From NCBI RefSeq assembly GCF_036242395.1, contig NZ_CP108458.1, forward strand, positions 1,922,001-1,986,000: 64,000 nt of DNA, written 5' to 3'. Numbering within the stretch: the first letter of the stretch is position 1; the number at the start of each line of letters is the position of its first letter. Below the pieces are notes generated by a model. It saw only the letters and a program-made list of their open reading frames with translations, was not told where the DNA came from and made no database searches. Shown here in pieces: positions 36,277 through 44,443 of the stretch. A program made the translations under genes and the position numbers. The stretch is from Kitasatospora sp. NBC_01266 (GTDB lineage Bacteria; Actinomycetota; Actinomycetes; Streptomycetales; Streptomycetaceae).

Positions 36277-36702
36277 ATGACGACCATGACCGAGGACGCC
36301 TGGCGCGCCTTCCTCACCGCCGGCACCCGCACCGCCAAACTCTCCACCGTACGGGCCGACGGGCGCCCCCATGTGACGCCGATCTGGTTCCTGCTGGACG
36401 GCGAGGACATCGTCTTCAACACCGCCCGCACCGGCGTCAAGGGTCGCAACCTGGCCCGCGACCCCCGGGTGGCGCTCTGCGTCGACGACGAGCAGCCGCC
36501 GTTCGCCTTCGCCTTGATCGAGGGCCGCGCCGAGCTGAGCGAGGACCTCGCCGAGGTGCGCGCCTGGGCCACCCGGATCGCCGCGCGCTACATGGGCGAG
36601 GAGCGGGCCGAGGAGTACGGCGCCCGCAACGGCGTGCCGGGCGAACTGCTGGTCCGGGTACGGATCGGCCGCGTCAACGCCCAGAGCGGCGTGGCCGACT
36701 GA
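36277..36702 (+). CDS. PPOX-class F420- or flavin-dependent oxidoreductase
   Basis: Split beta-barrel flavin/F420-binding protein of 141 aa. The fold is shown by AKLSTVRADGRPHVTPIWFLLDGEDIVF, a standard opening of F420-dependent PPOX proteins, then RNLARDPRVALCVDD and FALIEGRAEL. Members reduce biliverdin, nitro compounds or mycotoxins with F420H2; the substrate here is unknown. ATG at 36277 (with a second ATG three codons later) follows the previous stop by 4 bases. A strong terminator stem lies behind it. Confidence 0.87.
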   Translation: MTTMTEDAWRAFLTAGTRTAKLSTVRADGRPHVTPIWFLLDGEDIVFNTARTGVKGRNLARDPRVALCVDDEQPPFAFALIEGRAELSEDLAEVRAWATRIAARYMGEERAEEYGARNGVPGELLVRVRIGRVNAQSGVAD

Positions 36703-36745
36703 GCTCCGACCGCGGCGAACGCCCAGGGCCGGCACCGTGACGAGC

Positions 36746-36778
36746 CGGCGGCGCCGACGGTGACCGTCGGCGCCGCCG
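36746..36778. terminator. Bidirectional terminator between PPOX and GNAT genes
   Basis: A perfect 16-bp inverted repeat with a single central base (36746-36761 with 36763-36778). It sits between convergent genes. Confidence 0.75.
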
Positions 36779-36783
36779 CTGTC

Positions 36784-37542
36784 TCAGTCCTCCAGCGAGA
36801 TGTACAGCCGGGTTCCGTGCGGCCGGAACCCGACCCGCTCGTACACCCGGCGCGAGCCCTCACCCGAGTACTCCAGCCAGACCGACTCCGCCCCACCGGC
36901 GAACATCGTCTCGGCCAGCACAGCGGTGACGGTGGCGGCGATGCCCTGGCCGCGGTGGGCGGGGCGGGTGCCGACCCCGGCCAGCTCCGACGTGCCGACG
37001 GCCGGGGCCGAGGTCATCGCGCCACCAGCGCAACCTCCGTCGGGGGAACGGACGAAGCGGACCGCACCGCCCATCTCCTGGGTGCGGCGCAGGCGGGCCG
37101 CACCTTCCGGGGAGGAGGTGAACTCACCGGCGAAGGCCTCGGAGAGGGCCGCGTCGACCGAGGTGTAGTCCTCCTCGGTGGCCGGGGTCTCCACCACGGG
37201 GGTACCGGGTCCGGCGGGCGGGACGGCCAGCGTGGCCGGGGTGCAGACCAGGTACTCGTGCACCGCCTCGACGGTGAACCCGGCTGCCAGCAGCGCGGGT
37301 TGGACGGCGGGCGCGGCGTCGGGGGCGAACTCCAGGCGCGGCTTGAGTCCGCGCTCACGGAAGGCCGCGATCAGCGCGGCGACGTCCTCGGCGGTCGGCT
37401 CGGCGCCGGGCAGCGGGGTCGCGTAGTTGATGTACGGGCTGGTGGTGCTGGGGTCGAACCCCACGACGAAGCCGCCGGTCTCGATGACCACGGGGCGACG
37501 ACGGAGGTTGGCGACGGCAAAGCTCTGGACATTGGTGTCCAC
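36784..37542 (-). CDS. GNAT family N-acetyltransferase
   Basis: Acetyl-CoA-dependent acyltransferase of 252 aa. The N-terminal half (about 1-120) is a divergent GNAT-like domain with GAEPTAEDVAALIAAFRERGL. The C-terminal half holds motif A around LAGVGTRPAHRGQGIAATVTAVLAE with the RGQGIA pyrophosphate loop, and motif B VWLEYSGEGSRRVYERVGFRP. The acceptor is unknown. The start is GTG at 37542, with a GAGG about a dozen bases upstream. The gap upstream is the 377-base unassigned region. Confidence 0.85.
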   Translation of the reverse strand: MDTNVQSFAVANLRRRPVVIETGGFVVGFDPSTTSPYINYATPLPGAEPTAEDVAALIAAFRERGLKPRLEFAPDAAPAVQPALLAAGFTVEAVHEYLVCTPATLAVPPAGPGTPVVETPATEEDYTSVDAALSEAFAGEFTSSPEGAARLRRTQEMGGAVRFVRSPDGGCAGGAMTSAPAVGTSELAGVGTRPAHRGQGIAATVTAVLAETMFAGGAESVWLEYSGEGSRRVYERVGFRPHGTRLYISLED

Positions 37543-37699
37543 GATGATGATGACCTCACGTTGATGACATGGTGAAGCGCGCTCTGTGAGCTGCGCATGC
37601 TTGTCAGACCCGGCAGTTGGCCGGGGCCGGTCCCACCTGGGGGAAGCCGACGCGATGCCTGGGGCACCGCACGTGGGGCCGCCGTGAGAAGACGGGCGT

Positions 37700-37749
37700 G
37701 GTACTGCTCGATGACGGACGCTGCCTGGAAAGGCAGACCGCTCAGTACC
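37700..37749. ncRNA. Possible structured RNA element
   Basis: Outer 7-bp stem GGTACTG/CAGTACC (37700-37706 with 37743-37749) encloses a 3-bp CGG/CCG step and a perfect 6-bp stem CTGCCT/AGGCAG closed by a GGAA tetraloop of the GNRA class (37721-37736). Either strand could fold. It matches none of the RNA families I can recall (RNase P, tmRNA, SRP, cobalamin or c-di-AMP riboswitches). Confidence 0.3.
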
Positions 37750-37872
37750 GACGGCGGCCGCTGAAGGGCGCCGGAATCATGGACTTCATTCCTCTGTCTG
37801 GTGTGTATGCGTGCTGCACAACGGGGTCAACTTTGGCATGAAGATCAAGAGTTCACAAGAGGCCGGGATGAG

Positions 37873-37905
37873 AAAGGCCCGCCCCGCGCCACGCCGGGCT
37901 TCGCG
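37873..37905 (-). terminator. Probable terminator after nitronate monooxygenase
   Basis: On the minus strand AAGCCCG pairs with CGGGCcTT (one bulge) and is followed by TTTCT, 15 to 50 bases behind the stop at 37920. Confidence 0.45.
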
Positions 37906-37919
37906 CCTCGTCATGCTGG

Positions 37920-38975
37920 TCAGAGCTGTGCGCTCGCCCACAGCCGCGCCGTCAGCTCCGCCGCTCCCCCGGGCCGCGCCTCGCGGAACGCCGTCCCGGC
38001 CCACAGGTGCATGTGCTGGGTGTCCCCGCGCCCGGTGGCCGCGGCCCGCAGCGGGGCGGTGAGGTGGTGCACCTCGGGGTAGGCGTGCGGAGCGTGGTCG
38101 GCGTGCCGGTCGGTGAAGGAGTTCCGCAGGCCGCGGGCGACCCGGCCGGTGAAAGCCCGGGTGCGGACGGTCTCGCTGAAGGCGGGGTCGGCCAGGGCGG
38201 CGCGGTGCGGAGCGGAGGTGCCGGCCTCGTCGGTGAGCAGGTAGGACGTGCCGAGTTGGACGGCGGCGGCCCCCGCGGCGAGCGCGGCGGCGATCCGGGG
38301 GCCGTCGCCGAGCCCGCCGGCCGCGATCAGCGGCAGGTCGACGGCGGCGCGCACCAGGGCCAGCAGGTCGAGCAGCGGAACGTCCAGCAGTCGCTCGGTG
38401 CCCGGCGCGGCGGTGACGGCGTGCGTGCCGCGGTGCCCACCGGCCTCGGGTCCCTGGACGCAGAGCGCGTCCAGGCCCAGCTCGGCCGCCGCCAGGGCCT
38501 CGGCCACGCTGGTGACCGTGGCCACCTGCGCCGTCCCCACCGCACGCAGGGCGTCCGCCTCCTGACGGGTCGGCAGGGCGAAGGTGTAGGAGAGCACCGG
38601 GACCGGGTCGGCGAGCAGCGCGGCGATCTTGGCGGCCCAGTCCTCGTCGTCCGGCGTGATCCGCTCGGGCAGTGCGATGTCCCAGCGCTCCGCCTCGGGC
38701 AGCAGCTCGGCACGGTAGGCGGGCAGATCGGCGAGCGCGGCCGGGTCACTGGCGGCCGGCACGAAGAGGTTCACGCCGAACGGACGGTCGGTCAACTTGC
38801 GTGTAGCGGAGATCTGTTCGGTCATGGCGGCGGCGCTCTTGTAGCCGGCGGCCAGCCAGCCGAGGCCGCCGGCGGCGTTCACGGCCGCGACCAGTTCGGG
38901 AGTGGAGGCACCGCCCGCCATCGGGGCGGCGATGATCGGCAGGGTCAGCTCGTCGAGAGTGAACACGGGTTCCAC
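37920..38975 (-). CDS. Nitronate monooxygenase (2-nitropropane dioxygenase family)
   Basis: FMN-dependent TIM-barrel enzyme of 351 aa. PIIAAPMAGGASTPELVAAV near the N terminus, the FMN phosphate loop LIAAGGLGDGPRIAAALAAGA, and the conserved His in GPEAGGHRGTH are the family marks. Such enzymes oxidise alkyl nitronates (for example propionate-3-nitronate) to protect the cell; some relatives are enoyl reductases. GTG at 38975 gives MEPVFTLDEL; GTG at 38966 is possible. The in-frame extension upstream to 39122 comes from an 18-base repeat and is not part of the protein. Confidence 0.9.
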   Translation of the reverse strand: MEPVFTLDELTLPIIAAPMAGGASTPELVAAVNAAGGLGWLAAGYKSAAAMTEQISATRKLTDRPFGVNLFVPAASDPAALADLPAYRAELLPEAERWDIALPERITPDDEDWAAKIAALLADPVPVLSYTFALPTRQEADALRAVGTAQVATVTSVAEALAAAELGLDALCVQGPEAGGHRGTHAVTAAPGTERLLDVPLLDLLALVRAAVDLPLIAAGGLGDGPRIAAALAAGAAAVQLGTSYLLTDEAGTSAPHRAALADPAFSETVRTRAFTGRVARGLRNSFTDRHADHAPHAYPEVHHLTAPLRAAATGRGDTQHMHLWAGTAFREARPGGAAELTARLWASAQL

Positions 38976-39041
38976 TGTACGACGGTGGCGATCACCGCCG
39001 GCCGCTCCGGCCTGTCCTGCCCCGCCGGCACCGACCGCCCC

Positions 39042-39077
39042 GACTTCCGCGTCCGCACCGATTTCCGCGTCCGCACC
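39042..39077. repeat. 18-bp direct repeat
   Basis: Two copies with one mismatch (39042-39059 and 39060-39077, unit beginning GACTTCCGCGTCCGC) in the gap between nitronate monooxygenase and the secreted protein gene. Confidence 0.85.
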
Positions 39078-39188
39078 GACCGCCCATGCCGCCGGGCGGA
39101 CTAACTGCGCAGGCCGGGCCACGGTGGCTGTGCGTAGCTTCGCATCGAACGATGACGTTCACCCACCCTCCCCACCGGAGTACCACCC

Positions 39189-40109
39189 ATGCGGACCCCC
39201 GCCCTCCTCGCGGCTGCCCTGCTGCTGCCCCTCCCCCTCGCCCAGACGGCTTCGGCAACCCCGATCTTCCGCCTGCACGGCGCCAGCCACGGACCGGCCG
39301 TCCGCAGCGCCGCCGCCCACCGCTCGGCGTTCGCCAAGGACCTCAGCGTGCAGGTCAGCCCGCCGTCCTTCCCGACCGCCCCCGGCGCGGTCGGCACCGT
39401 GCTGGTGACGATCTGCAACAACGGCACCGACACTCCCAGCTCCGCCACCCTGGTGGTCAACGGCCCGCCCGACCCGGGGCTCACGTTGCGTCCAGGCCCG
39501 TTCCAGGAGGGTCCGGTGGACGGCGGCTGGAACTGGACCCGCTTCCCGGTCGCGCAGAACCTCAAGCCGGCCAGCTGCGAGACCGACACGATCTTCGCCA
39601 ACACGATCAGCACCGTGCCAGGGCCGGCCAGCCACGGCGGTGGGACGGCCGTGGTGACCTGGGACCCGAGCCAGAACCCGGCCGACAACTCGACCAGCTG
39701 GAGCTTCGATGTCTCGGCACCGGTGACGGACGCGGTGCTCGAACTGGTCCGTCCGCCCAAATCCGCCGGCCCCGGCAACCCGGCCGACTTCGAGGTACTG
39801 GAGCGCAATCTCGGCCCCTCGAGCCCCTACCCGGCGGCCTCCAAGGTGGTGGCCACCCTGCCGCCCGGCTCCAGATTCCTGAGCAGCGCGCCCGCTTTCC
39901 GACCGTGCGCGATCTCGGCCGACGGCACCACGGCCACCTGCGACGACGAGCTCGAGGCGACCTGGGCCCAGGGCAACCGGGGCTTCGCCCTCCAGGTGGA
40001 CCCGAACGCGACACCGGGAACGAGCATCCTGGTGACGGTCACCTACGAGGCGTCGGACAACCCGGCCCCGCACAAGTTCACGCTGACCGTGCTGATCCCC
40101 GTCTGCTGA
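39189..40109 (+). CDS. Secreted DUF11-like beta-sandwich protein
   Basis: 306 aa with a Sec signal peptide (MRTPALLAAALLLPLPLAQT, cleavage expected after ASA near residue 24). Two Ig-like repeats of DUF11 style follow. The first spans about 50-170 (GAVGTVLVTICNNGTDT) and the second about 180-305 (GNPADFEVLERNLGPSSPYPA, then VTVTYEASDN). Cysteines in each repeat probably form disulfides. It has no anchor, so it is released or held on the wall by other contacts. GGAGT stands before ATG 39189. The function is unknown. Confidence 0.8.
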   Translation: MRTPALLAAALLLPLPLAQTASATPIFRLHGASHGPAVRSAAAHRSAFAKDLSVQVSPPSFPTAPGAVGTVLVTICNNGTDTPSSATLVVNGPPDPGLTLRPGPFQEGPVDGGWNWTRFPVAQNLKPASCETDTIFANTISTVPGPASHGGGTAVVTWDPSQNPADNSTSWSFDVSAPVTDAVLELVRPPKSAGPGNPADFEVLERNLGPSSPYPAASKVVATLPPGSRFLSSAPAFRPCAISADGTTATCDDELEATWAQGNRGFALQVDPNATPGTSILVTVTYEASDNPAPHKFTLTVLIPVC

Positions 40110-40124
40110 TCAGCCGCACCCGCC

Positions 40125-40168
40125 GACCCGAACGGCGGCGACCCGACGGCAGCGACCCGAACGGCGGC
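40125..40168. repeat. 15-bp tandem repeat
   Basis: Three units of GACCCGAACGGCGGC type (40125-40139, 40140-40153 with one base lost, 40154-40168) in the spacer behind the secreted protein. Confidence 0.8.
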
Positions 40169-40227
40169 GACCTGCCTGGCACCGACCTGAACGTCCCGGG
40201 GCCGCTCTCCCTGCTCGTGCTTGCCGA

Positions 40228-40253
40228 GCCGGCAGAGCGGCCGCTCCGCCGGC
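40228..40253. terminator. Bidirectional terminator
   Basis: An inverted repeat GCCGGC-A-GAGCGG / CCGCTC-C-GCCGGC with one mismatch, between the convergent secreted protein and response regulator genes. Confidence 0.55.
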
Positions 40254-40258
40254 CGACC

Positions 40259-40897
40259 TCAGCTGGCCCGGATCAGGCCGCTGCTCAGGCCGGCCGCGAT
40301 GGCGGCGGTGCGGCTGTCCACGCCGAGCTTCTCGTAGATGTGCACCAGGTGGGTCTTGACGGTGGCCTCGCTGATGAAGAGGCGTTTGGAGATCTGACGG
40401 TTCGCCAGGCCCTCGGCGAGCAGTTGGAGGATCTCGGCCTCCCGGGGCGACAGGGTGGGACGGCCGGCCCGGACCCGCCCGAGCAGCCGGGCCGCCACCG
40501 GCGGGGCCAGCACCGTCTCGCCCCGCGAAGCCGCCCGCACCGCGGCGACCAGTTCCTGCGGCGGGGCGTCCTTGAGCAGGTAACCGGTCGCGCCGGCCTC
40601 GACGGCGGCCAGGATGTCGGCGTCGGTGCTGTAGGTGGTCAGGATCAGCACGGCGGGCGGGTCGGGCAGCGCGTTGATCCGCCGGGTCGCCTCGACACCG
40701 TGCATGCCGGCGCCCATCTGCAGGTCCATCAGCACCACGTCGGGCCGCTCGGGGCCGGGCAGAGCCTCCAGCAGGCGCAGTGCCTCGGCGCCGTCGCCGG
40801 CCTCGCCGACCGCTGAGAGCTCGGGCAGTTCGTCCACCATGGCGCGCAGGCCGCGCCGCACCACGGGGTGGTCGTCGACCAGCAGGACCCGGATCAT
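40259..40897 (-). CDS. NarL/LuxR-type response regulator
   Basis: 212 aa. The receiver (about 3-120) shows LLVDDHPVVRRGL, phospho-Asp in DVVLMDLQMGAG, Thr in LILTTYS and Lys in GYLLKDAPP. The C-terminal LuxR helix-turn-helix reads LSPREAEILQLLAEGLANRQISKRL and ISEATVKTHL. ATG at 40897 overlaps the kinase stop by 4 bases. With its kinase it forms a system lying divergent from an ABC exporter of the FtsX/LolD type, its likely target. Confidence 0.95.
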   Translation of the reverse strand: MIRVLLVDDHPVVRRGLRAMVDELPELSAVGEAGDGAEALRLLEALPGPERPDVVLMDLQMGAGMHGVEATRRINALPDPPAVLILTTYSTDADILAAVEAGATGYLLKDAPPQELVAAVRAASRGETVLAPPVAARLLGRVRAGRPTLSPREAEILQLLAEGLANRQISKRLFISEATVKTHLVHIYEKLGVDSRTAAIAAGLSSGLIRAS

Positions 40898-42432
40898 CGC
40901 CTGCCCTCCGCGGAGTGGTCGGGAGTGAACGGCTCGACGATCAGCCCGGAGGCGATGAACGCGGCGGGCGCGTACTTCTCCCGGCGACCGGCCCCGCCGG
41001 CTGTGCCGAAGCCGTCCGTCCGCAAGCCGTCCGGGTCAAAGCCGTCCGGACCGAGGCCGCGCGGGTCGAAGCCGTCCGCGATGGACTCTGCCGCACCGTT
41101 GCCGTCCGCCACGAGAGCGTCGACCGCGAGGCCGTCCCCCAGGAGACCGTCCGACGGGAAACCATCAGCCGGGAGACCGTCCACCGCGAAACCGGCCGAC
41201 GGGAGCTCGCCGAGCGGCAGCGAGACCGCCACCGCCGTGCCCTCACCCGGAGCGGACTCGACCGTGAGGCTGCCGCCGAGGGCCTCTATCCGTTCCCGCA
41301 TCCCGTGCAGGCCGAAGCCGCCGGTGCCGGTCGGGTCGGCCAGCTCCCGGGGGTCGAAGCCCACACCGTCGTCGAACACGTCGAGCGTGACCTCGTCATC
41401 CAGGTAGCTGAGAGTCACCGCGATCCGGCCGGCCGCAGCGTGCCGTACCGCGTTGGCCAGTGCCTCCTGGGTGAGCCGCAGCAGCGCCACCTCGGCCTCC
41501 ACCGGCAGCGGGTAGGGCTCGCCGTCGAGATGGAAGACGGCGCCGCGCCCGGCCGAGAGCCGGCGCAGCGCCTCGGCGAGGGTGGCGTCGTCCAGCGCCG
41601 GCGGGGTCAGCGCCCGGACGAAGCGGCGGGCCTCGGCGAGATTCTCGGCGGCGGTACGGCCCACCTCGCCGATCCGCTCGGCGGCGGCCTGCGGATCGGC
41701 GGGCAGCGCCGCCTCCGCCGCGCGCGCCAGCATCACGATGCTGGACAGCCCCTGGGCGAGGGTGTCATGGATCTCCCGGGCCAGCCGCTGACGCTCCGCG
41801 AGCCGCCCGGCCTCACGCTGGCTGGCCACCAGCTTGCTCTCGGTGCGTACCAGATCCTCGATCAGGTGCTGACGGGCGCGGCTCTCCCGATAGAGCGCTG
41901 CGTAGCCGTAGGCGGTGAGCAGTGCGACCGCGGCGCCGGCCAGCGGGCCGAGCACCTTCGCCGTGCTGAGCCCGCCCTCGGTGCCGGCCTGACCGGCCAC
42001 CACGATGCCGGTCAGCGCGAGCACGGCGGGCACCGCCCAGCGCACCGGCAGCAGGTGCAGGCAGACGAAGTAGAGCGGGAAGACGAGGTAGCAGAACTCG
42101 GGATGCAGCAGGGTGAGCGCCGTCCAGAGCAGCACCACGGCGGCCAGCCAGCCGCCGGCCCAGCGCCGGTCGGTGCGCACCCGCTCGACCCGGCCGCCGA
42201 CCGCGTAGGCGGCACCGAGCACGAGCGCGAGGACCAGGCCGGCCAGGCCCGGGCCACCGTGGCTCAGCTCACCGACCAGCAGACCGCGCAGCAGCAGCGC
42301 GGCCAGCAGGGCGAAGAAGAGCCCGTGCAGGGCGACGTTCATCGTCCGCAGGGCTGGCGTGCTCGCGGAATGTCCGGCGCGGCCGGGGGCGGGGTGGTTG
42401 AGGCGGCTCACGCCTTCCGAGGGTACGGGCAT
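40894..42432 (-). CDS. NarL-type membrane histidine kinase with repetitive C-terminal tail
   Basis: HisKA_3 sensor kinase of 512 aa. Five or so membrane helices in about residues 35-175 precede the dimerisation helix RLAREIHDTLAQGLSSIVML (phospho-His). The HATPase follows with EALANAVRHA, DDGVGFDPREL and GGFGLHGMRERIEALGG. After the ATPase domain comes an unusual tail of about 100 residues made of degenerate DGF/DGL repeats. ATG at 42432 is used; GTG at 42411 is an alternative and neither has a strong ribosome site. It is paired with the NarL regulator (4-base overlap) and divergent from the ABC exporter. Confidence 0.9.
   Translation of the reverse strand: MPVPSEGVSRLNHPAPGRAGHSASTPALRTMNVALHGLFFALLAALLLRGLLVGELSHGGPGLAGLVLALVLGAAYAVGGRVERVRTDRRWAGGWLAAVVLLWTALTLLHPEFCYLVFPLYFVCLHLLPVRWAVPAVLALTGIVVAGQAGTEGGLSTAKVLGPLAGAAVALLTAYGYAALYRESRARQHLIEDLVRTESKLVASQREAGRLAERQRLAREIHDTLAQGLSSIVMLARAAEAALPADPQAAAERIGEVGRTAAENLAEARRFVRALTPPALDDATLAEALRRLSAGRGAVFHLDGEPYPLPVEAEVALLRLTQEALANAVRHAAAGRIAVTLSYLDDEVTLDVFDDGVGFDPRELADPTGTGGFGLHGMRERIEALGGSLTVESAPGEGTAVAVSLPLGELPSAGFAVDGLPADGFPSDGLLGDGLAVDALVADGNGAAESIADGFDPRGLGPDGFDPDGLRTDGFGTAGGAGRREKYAPAAFIASGLIVEPFTPDHSAEGRR
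40990..41215 (-). repeat. Minisatellite encoding the kinase tail
   Basis: Degenerate units around AAGCCGTCCG on the plus strand repeat about a dozen times and encode DGF/DGL steps in the last part of the kinase. Unit spacing is mostly multiples of three, so the frame is kept. Confidence 0.75.
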
Positions 42433-42615
42433 GACCGGGCCTGGCCATGCGCTGCGGCACCAACCGTTCGATGGATTCCCGCCTCCACCGAGCGAACGGC
42501 GAGGAAGCCGCTCCTCTCGGCGATGGCAAGCCGGGCACGGCCCGACAGAGTTGAGGACGTCATCAACCGGCCGTCGCCCCGAGGCCGCCGTCCGCCACCA
42601 CCGAAGGAGGTTGCC

Positions 42616-43689
42616 ATGTTCGTCGCCCTGCGGGACATCCGCTTCGCCAGGGGTCGCTTCGCCCTGATGGGCGCGGTGGTCACGCTGATCACCACCCTCG
42701 TCGTCTTCCTCTACGGACTGACCGGCGGGCTGGCCTCCGCGTCCTCCTCCACGGTCGCCGGGCTGCCGGCCGACCGGATCGTCTTCGGCGCGCCGGCCGG
42801 TGCCGCGGCGACCGTCTCGTTCAGCTCCAGCACCATCTCGGCCGAGCAGCAGACCGGCTGGGCCGGCGGCCCGGGCATCTCCGCGGTCGAGCCGTTCGGC
42901 CTGTCGATGACCCGGCTGACAGCCGACGGCACAGCCGCCTCGGTCAGCGTGCTCGGTGTCCCCAGCGCGCTGCTGCCCTCGCTGCGTTCGGGCAGCGCAC
43001 CGAGCGACGAGCAGGTCGCCGTGGGGGCCGACACCGCCGCCGACAACCACCTGACCGTGGGCGAGCAGGTCCGGATAGGGCCGAAGACCCTCACCGTCAG
43101 CGCGATCACCGACCAGCGCTCCTACGCCCACGCGCCGACCGTCTGGACCACCCTGTCCACCTGGCAGGCGCTCAGCGGCCAGGGCCGGCCCACCGCCCTG
43201 GCGATCACCACCGGCCCGGGCGCCGACCTCGGCGCCCTCGACCGGGCCCAGAACACCAAGGCCGTCACGGTCGACGACGCGCTGGCCGGCATCGACGGCT
43301 ACTCGGCCGAGCAAGGCAGCCTGCAACTGATCCAGGGCTTCCTGTTCGCGGTCAGCGCCTTGGTGGTCGGCGCCTTCTTCACCGTCTGGACGGTGCAGCG
43401 CAAGCCCGACATCGCGGTCCTCAAGGCGGTCGGCGCGAGCAGCGCCTACCTGGTCCGGGACGCCCTGGCGCAAGCCGCCGTGGTGCTGCTGGCCGGTGCC
43501 CTGCTCGGCGGAGCGGCGGGCGCGATCGGCGGAGCGGTCGCCTCCGCCGGGGTGCCCTTCGACCTGAGCCCGTCCAGCGTCGTCGTGCCGGTCACCGCCA
43601 TGGTCCTGCTGGGCCTGCTCGGCGCCGTGCTCGCGGTGCGCCGGATCACCTCCGTCGACCCGATCGCCGCCCTCGGGGCCAACCGATGA
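42616..43689 (+). CDS. FtsX-like ABC transporter permease
   Basis: MacB/FtsX-type membrane subunit of 357 aa. The first helix (MGAVVTLITTLVVFLYGLTGG) is followed by an extracytoplasmic domain of about 210 residues. Three helices then form the C-terminal FtsX core (QGFLFAVSALVVGAFFTVW, AAVVLLAGALLGGAAGAIGG, VTAMVLLGLLGAVLAV) with VLKAVGASSAYLVRDAL docking the ATPase. Such systems export lipids or peptides or act as mechanotransmitters. ATG at 42616 has AAGGAGG. The next gene overlaps by four bases. Divergence from a two-component system suggests control by that system. Confidence 0.92.
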   Translation: MFVALRDIRFARGRFALMGAVVTLITTLVVFLYGLTGGLASASSSTVAGLPADRIVFGAPAGAAATVSFSSSTISAEQQTGWAGGPGISAVEPFGLSMTRLTADGTAASVSVLGVPSALLPSLRSGSAPSDEQVAVGADTAADNHLTVGEQVRIGPKTLTVSAITDQRSYAHAPTVWTTLSTWQALSGQGRPTALAITTGPGADLGALDRAQNTKAVTVDDALAGIDGYSAEQGSLQLIQGFLFAVSALVVGAFFTVWTVQRKPDIAVLKAVGASSAYLVRDALAQAAVVLLAGALLGGAAGAIGGAVASAGVPFDLSPSSVVVPVTAMVLLGLLGAVLAVRRITSVDPIAALGANR

Positions 43690-43718
43690 AGCGCCAACCG
43701 ATGAGGAGCCAGCCGATG
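43679..43718 (+). repeat. 15-bp repeat carrying three in-frame ATG codons
   Basis: Units CCAACCGATGAAGCG, CCAACCGATGAGGAG and CCAGCCGATG run across the permease stop and the ATPase start. They give ATG codons at 43686, 43701 and 43716, the last with AGGAG before it. Confidence 0.9.
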
Positions 43719-44435
43719 CCCACCACCCTCACCACGCCGCGTACCCGCACCGGCCTGGCCCTGCAAGGGGTCACCCTCACCTACCCCGACGGCGAGCAGC
43801 GCCTGACCGCCCTGGACGAGATCTCCCTGGAGGTCGCGCCGGGCGAGTTCACCGCCGTGGTCGGCCCCTCCGGCTCGGGCAAGTCCAGCCTGCTCGCGGT
43901 CGCCGCCACCCTGCTGCGCCCGGACCGCGGCCAGGTCCTGATCAGCGGTCAGGACGCGGGCACCCTCTCCGACCGGGCCCGCACCGCCCTGCGCCGCGAA
44001 CACCTGGGCATCGTCTTCCAGCAGTCCAACCTGCTCGCCTCCCTCACCGCGATCGAGCAGCTCCTGGTCCTCACCGACCTGCGCGGCGAACACCCCACCC
44101 GGGCCCGGGCCCGCGCCCGCGCCCGCGCCGAAGAGCTCCTCGCCTCCGTCGGCCTCGACCCCGCCAAGCAGCGCCGCCGCCCCCACCAGCTCTCCGGCGG
44201 CGAACGCCAACGCGTCAACATCGCCCGCGCACTCTTCGGCGAACCCGCCGTCCTCCTGGTGGACGAGCCCACCTCCGCCCTGGACCACGAACGCGGCGCC
44301 CAGATCGTGGACCTGCTGGCCGAGGTCACCCGGCTGCACCGGACGGCGACGGTCATGGTGACGCACGACCGCGCACTGCTGGGCGGCGTGGACCGCGTAC
44401 TGGAGATGGCGGACGGCCGACTGACCGAGCGCTAG
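43686..44435 (+). CDS. ABC transporter ATP-binding protein (MacB/LolD type)
   Basis: ATPase of 249 aa for the adjacent FtsX-like permease. Walker A GPSGSGKSS, Q-loop IVFQQSNLLASL, signature HQLSGGERQRVNIARAL, Walker B VLLVDEPTSALD and switch His VMVTHDRALL are intact. A low-complexity RARARARAR stretch, from repeated GCCCGG/GCCCGC, sits in the helical domain before EELLASVGL. Three in-frame ATGs lie close together: 43686 overlaps the permease stop, while 43716 has the best ribosome site (AGGAG), so the true N terminus may be ten residues shorter. It is convergent with Uma2 by 8 bases. Confidence 0.93.
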   Translation: MKRQPMRSQPMPTTLTTPRTRTGLALQGVTLTYPDGEQRLTALDEISLEVAPGEFTAVVGPSGSGKSSLLAVAATLLRPDRGQVLISGQDAGTLSDRARTALRREHLGIVFQQSNLLASLTAIEQLLVLTDLRGEHPTRARARARARAEELLASVGLDPAKQRRRPHQLSGGERQRVNIARALFGEPAVLLVDEPTSALDHERGAQIVDLLAEVTRLHRTATVMVTHDRALLGGVDRVLEMADGRLTER

Positions 44436-44443
44436 TCCAAGGG

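Larger units (their letters stand above)
37543..37919. other. Unassigned 377-base region with strong secondary structure
   Basis: No convincing gene. GC is lower than in the flanks over 37770-37870. A nested fold at 37700-37749 and a terminator-like stem at 37873-37905 are the only clear structures. Short open frames on both strands have unconvincing codon use. It may be an RNA gene, a long leader of the GNAT gene, or a decayed gene; see the findings. Confidence 0.4.

Noticed and set aside
37617..38082. Small plus-strand genes at 37617-37841 and 37801-38082
   Set aside because: Poor codon usage, no ribosome site, no recognisable domain; the second overlaps the nitronate monooxygenase end.
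39036..39122. N-terminal extension of nitronate monooxygenase up to 39122
   Set aside because: The added residues are the translation of a direct repeat with no family similarity; the conserved N terminus begins at 38975.
39042..40168. CRISPR or integron-like array from the short repeats
   Set aside because: Repeats are contiguous, only two or three units, with no spacers and no cas or integrase genes.
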